From assembly GCA_021831785.1 (NCBI GenBank), contig JAKBMB010000006.1, positions 62,001-126,000 of the forward strand: a stretch of 64,000 bases of DNA, in the 5' to 3' direction. This DNA comes from Deltaproteobacteria bacterium. GTDB lineage: Bacteria; Desulfobacterota; Binatia; Binatales; Binataceae. The translations under genes were made by a program, and so were the position numbers. Shown here one piece after another: positions 61,592-64,000 of this stretch. The first letter of the stretch is position 1, and each line of letters begins with the position of its first letter. The notes below the pieces were generated by a model that did no database searches, was not told where the DNA came from, and worked only from the letters and a program-made list of their open reading frames with translations.

Positions 61592-62926
61592 TTAGTTTTG
61601 CCCGCCCACGATTGAACGCGCTTCGGCGGGTCGTTCCGCTCTCAAAATCTCCTTCACCTCGTCGTCGGTCACCTGGTGGAAGTCGCGGTAGAATTGACCG
61701 ACGGCGAAGAAATTTCCGGGCGTCTCGAGACAGACAATTTCGTCAGCTTCGCCGCGCAACGCTTCCACGCTCTCCACCGGGGCGACCGGGACCGCGAGCA
61801 CGAGCTGTTTCGGTTTCTCCCGGCGCACGCCGCGCAGAGCGGCCCGGACCGAGGAACCGGTGGCAATTCCGTCATCGACAACGATCACGGTCTTGCCCGC
61901 GAGCGGAATCTTGGCGCGGCCGGCGCGGTATGCGGCTTCGCGGCGTTTTACTTCTTTCAACTGCCGCCCGACTTCAGCATCAACATATCCGTCCGGAACG
62001 CCGAGGTACTCGAGGATTTCCTGATTGAAGATCGCGCGCGGATGATCGCCGTCAACCACCGCGCCGATTCCCAGTTCCGCCTGGCCCGGAGCTCCAAGCT
62101 TTCGCACCACGATTACGTCGAGGGGGGCGCCTAATGCGTCGGCAACCTCTTTGGCGACAGGTAAACCACCGCGCGGGATGCCCAGCACGACCACGTTGGC
62201 GCCGGCGTAAGACATCAGGCGCCGCGCCAGCATCCGGCCGGCCGCCTCGCGACTTGGAAACGCCGTGGACGCTTGTGTGATAGGGTCGGTGGTCTCCCGC
62301 GCTTTTAGGTGGCGATTGAACCAGTTGGCGGCGAGCTCGGCCACTTGCTCCAATGTGCCCGGTTCTTCGAACAGATGCGTTGCTCCGGGCACGATGCTGA
62401 GCGACTTCTCGCAGCGCAAAACGCGGTAAGCCTTCTCGTTGAGCTCGATCACGCCGTAATCATTGCCGCCGACGATAAGCAGAGTAGGCGCTTTCACATC
62501 GGAAAGATGACGGAATGCGAGGTCCGGCCGGCCCCCGCGTGACACGACGGCGCGAATCGTCTGATCCTGTGCTGCGGCAACCAGCGCCGCGGCGGCTCCG
62601 GTGCTGGCACCGAAATATCCTAGCGGACGATCCTTGGTTTCGCTTCCGCCTCTCAACCAGCGCGTCGCATCAGCCAAGCGATGCGCGAGGAAGTCGATGT
62701 CAAACACATTGTCGCGGTCCGCAGCCTCGTCTTCTGTCAGGAGATCGAACAGCAGCGTACCGATACCGGCATTGCGCAACGCCTCGGCCACGAACTGATT
62801 GCGCGGACTCAGCCGGCTACTGCCGCTGCCATGGGCGAACACGGCCACTCCCGCGGCATCTTTGGGAATGACCAACTCGCCTTCCAGCAGCACGGAGTCC
62901 GAAGGTATAAAGACGTATTTTTTCAT
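61592..62926 (-). CDS. Alpha/beta hydrolase fused to phosphoribosyltransferase
   Basis: 444 residues. Residues 1-207 are a dienelactone-hydrolase-like fold with nucleophile Ser108 (FGASTG), Asp156 and His184 (GATHLFEEPG). Residues about 220-435 are a type I phosphoribosyltransferase: VVVLGIPRGGLPVAKEVA, RKLGAPGQAELGIGAV, and the PRPP loop VVDDGIATGSS at 350-359. The substrate is unknown. With prs in the block, a PRPP-using salvage or signalling step is plausible. Twenty bases before hsp20 on the same strand. Confidence 0.9.
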   Translation of the reverse strand: MKKYVFIPSDSVLLEGELVIPKDAAGVAVFAHGSGSSRLSPRNQFVAEALRNAGIGTLLFDLLTEDEAADRDNVFDIDFLAHRLADATRWLRGGSETKDRPLGYFGASTGAAAALVAAAQDQTIRAVVSRGGRPDLAFRHLSDVKAPTLLIVGGNDYGVIELNEKAYRVLRCEKSLSIVPGATHLFEEPGTLEQVAELAANWFNRHLKARETTDPITQASTAFPSREAAGRMLARRLMSYAGANVVVLGIPRGGLPVAKEVADALGAPLDVIVVRKLGAPGQAELGIGAVVDGDHPRAIFNQEILEYLGVPDGYVDAEVGRQLKEVKRREAAYRAGRAKIPLAGKTVIVVDDGIATGSSVRAALRGVRREKPKQLVLAVPVAPVESVEALRGEADEIVCLETPGNFFAVGQFYRDFHQVTDDEVKEILRAERPAEARSIVGGQN

Positions 62927-63395
62927 AGAATTTCGGCTACCTACTCAAGTTTCAGGTAAGCATCAGATGTGCCAGCCGTTCGAACCGAGCGCCGCCGGAG
63001 ATCCTGAACCGGTTGGAGCTCGCTGACGAAGTGTAGTCGACGCGATGACGGAAGACGGATGCAAAAGGCGCGGCGAGAAATCGACAGCGATCGCGCAGCG
63101 AACGGTGCGGCTCCGGCTTCGCGCGATTGCCAAGGACACTGATCCGGCGTTGTGGCGATTTTCACCGTACCGATATGCCTTGGGCGAAGCACGCCTTGGT
63201 GTTTCCGGTGCTATGGCGGATAACCGGCGCAACACGGCTGAGCTTAATTGCGCGCGACCGGGTGGGGGTTACGTTCACCAGCCGAGCGTCGAATCCAGCA
63301 AAAGGCTGCCGCCGTTAGACGCGATTTCTGAACAAGTGGCGCGGTTGGAACCATCGACCGTGGAGTTCGCGCGACCGCGGCGATCGTATAGCCGT
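62927..63395. other. Gap before the decayed redox genes
   Basis: No gene that I can support on either strand. It may hold the eroded front part of the rubrerythrin gene, but no ferritin-like motif survives that I can see. Confidence 0.3.
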
Positions 63396-63573
63396 TGCGT
63401 TGGTTCTTCGCTCAGGTTGCGCGGCGCCACAAGGAACATGGCAAAATTAAAAGAGACCCGGCGACTATTACGTCTGCGGCCAGGGTGGCTATACGATGGC
63501 CAACTTGGCCGCCGGCAAGCGCCTTGGCGCCAAGTACGAAGAAGTTAAGCAGTGCGAGCGACGCGGGTACTGA
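63396..63573 (+). pseudogene. Rubrerythrin C-terminal remnant
   Basis: At 63463-63573 the frame reads DYYVCGQGGYTMANLAA, then KRLGAKYEEVKQ, and stops. This matches the rubredoxin-like end of rubrerythrins (YYVCPVCGYT ... KCPVCGAKYEEF) except that three of four iron-binding Cys are gone (CxxC is CGQG; CPVC is RL with two codons missing). A preceding piece, FAQVARRHKEHGKIKRD, is in another frame. Both signs mean a dead gene. Confidence 0.55.
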
Positions 63574-63579
63574 AGCTCG

Positions 63580-63984
63580 GTGGGGGTCGCGCTTGCTGGG
63601 TTCCTCGCCGTCGTGCAAACGTTTCGCATCGATAGGAGTAATCCGCCTGCTGAAGCGGACGTGAACGCGCCGGCTCCGGTCAGGAAAGTGATGAAACGCT
63701 CGGGCTATGGGGGCCATTCCGACGAAACGCTCTGGCTCCGGCATTGCGACGTCGCGCCGGCGTCGTGGATGGTGGCCCATGAGCTTCGTCAGGTGCGGGC
63801 CAACTGAACTTGCCGGCCCCGGGGCAACTACAACCCGCCACAGCGGCTGAAGAAGCTCAAGGAAATTGATGAGGAGGTCGGCGACAGTGACATGCCGCCC
63901 TTATACTACGTCTATCCGATGCACATAGATGCTCGGCTGTCAGATGCGGCTCGTCAAGCGCTCAATGAGCGGACCGCATCGTAG
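63580..63984 (+). pseudogene. Haem-binding-domain protein, inactivated
   Basis: The frame has DRSNPPAEADVNAPAPVRKV, SDETLW, DVAPASWMVAHEL, then an in-frame TGA at 63805, then GNYNPPQRLKKLKEIDEEV, DMPPLYYVYPMH and ARLSDAARQAL to a TAG at 63982. This is the order of the Haem_bd family (RTNPP, CYDCHSNET, APVSWL, NYNP, MPLWYY-x-MH). The haem motif CxxCH is GYGGH here. The stop and the lost cysteines show it is broken. It follows the rubrerythrin relic by six bases, as such genes often pair. Confidence 0.7.
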
Positions 63985-64000
63985 TCAGAGCCCCGCAAAC

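Overview
The window is a GC-rich bacterial chromosome segment. A KDO-type lauroyl acyltransferase homologue points to a Gram-negative cell with lipid A. The mix of a dimethylformamidase locus, a quinohaemoprotein alcohol dehydrogenase, a class II ribonucleotide reductase and MoxR/VWA genes would fit a soil or groundwater lineage near the former Deltaproteobacteria or Binatota. That placement is inference; there is no rRNA, tRNA or CRISPR array here to test it.

Layout. (1) 0.8-13.5 kb: an AraC-type regulator faces a ten-gene minus-strand cluster. The cluster starts with the small and large subunits of an N,N-dimethylformamidase-like iron amidohydrolase. It continues with a complete Liv-type (HAAT) ABC importer with a Tat-exported binding protein, an SDR dehydrogenase, a class III aminotransferase and an acyl-CoA-forming aldehyde dehydrogenase homologue whose catalytic Cys is a Ser. 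Two 8-bp direct repeats 21 bp apart overlap the predicted -35 box and look like an AraC-type operator. (2) 13.5-25.3 kb: a minus-strand housekeeping run (ruvX, mltG, a disordered membrane protein, moxR, DUF58, two VWA membrane proteins, Nudix, a phosphotransferase). (3) 25.9-33.0 kb: a small protein with Fur, a lipid A acyltransferase, a CPBP protease, an SDR, phosphomannomutase with mannose-1-P guanylyltransferase, and an HExxH protein.

(4) 33.2-41.7 kb: an accessory zone. It has an IS3 OrfA relic, an aldehyde dehydrogenase plus PQQ/haem c alcohol dehydrogenase pair with the Asp associated with lanthanide use, an XRE-PIN chimera with a palindromic operator, a Usp, an MFS carrier and a toxin-first RelE/Phd-like module. 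(5) 41.7-46.9 kb: a YbhGFSR-like exporter (HlyD adaptor, two ATPases, two ABC-2 permeases). (6) 47.0-51.6 kb: an envelope glycan set (DUF4015 glycosidase, polysaccharide deacetylase, serine hydrolase fused to a NamZ-type muramidase).

(7) 51.6-64.0 kb: a stress or low-oxygen type block with glucan phosphorylase, MFS, PRPP synthetase, B12-dependent ribonucleotide reductase, a 60-residue protein, a DksA-like factor, a CBS protein, Hsp20 and a hydrolase-phosphoribosyltransferase fusion. It ends in two decayed genes, a rubrerythrin tail and a haem-binding-domain protein, both of which have lost their cysteine motifs. The strongest leads are the DMFase-Liv operon with its operator and Cys-to-Ser dehydrogenase, the predicted lanthanide-type alcohol dehydrogenase, the XRE-PIN chimera, and the eroded redox pair at the end.
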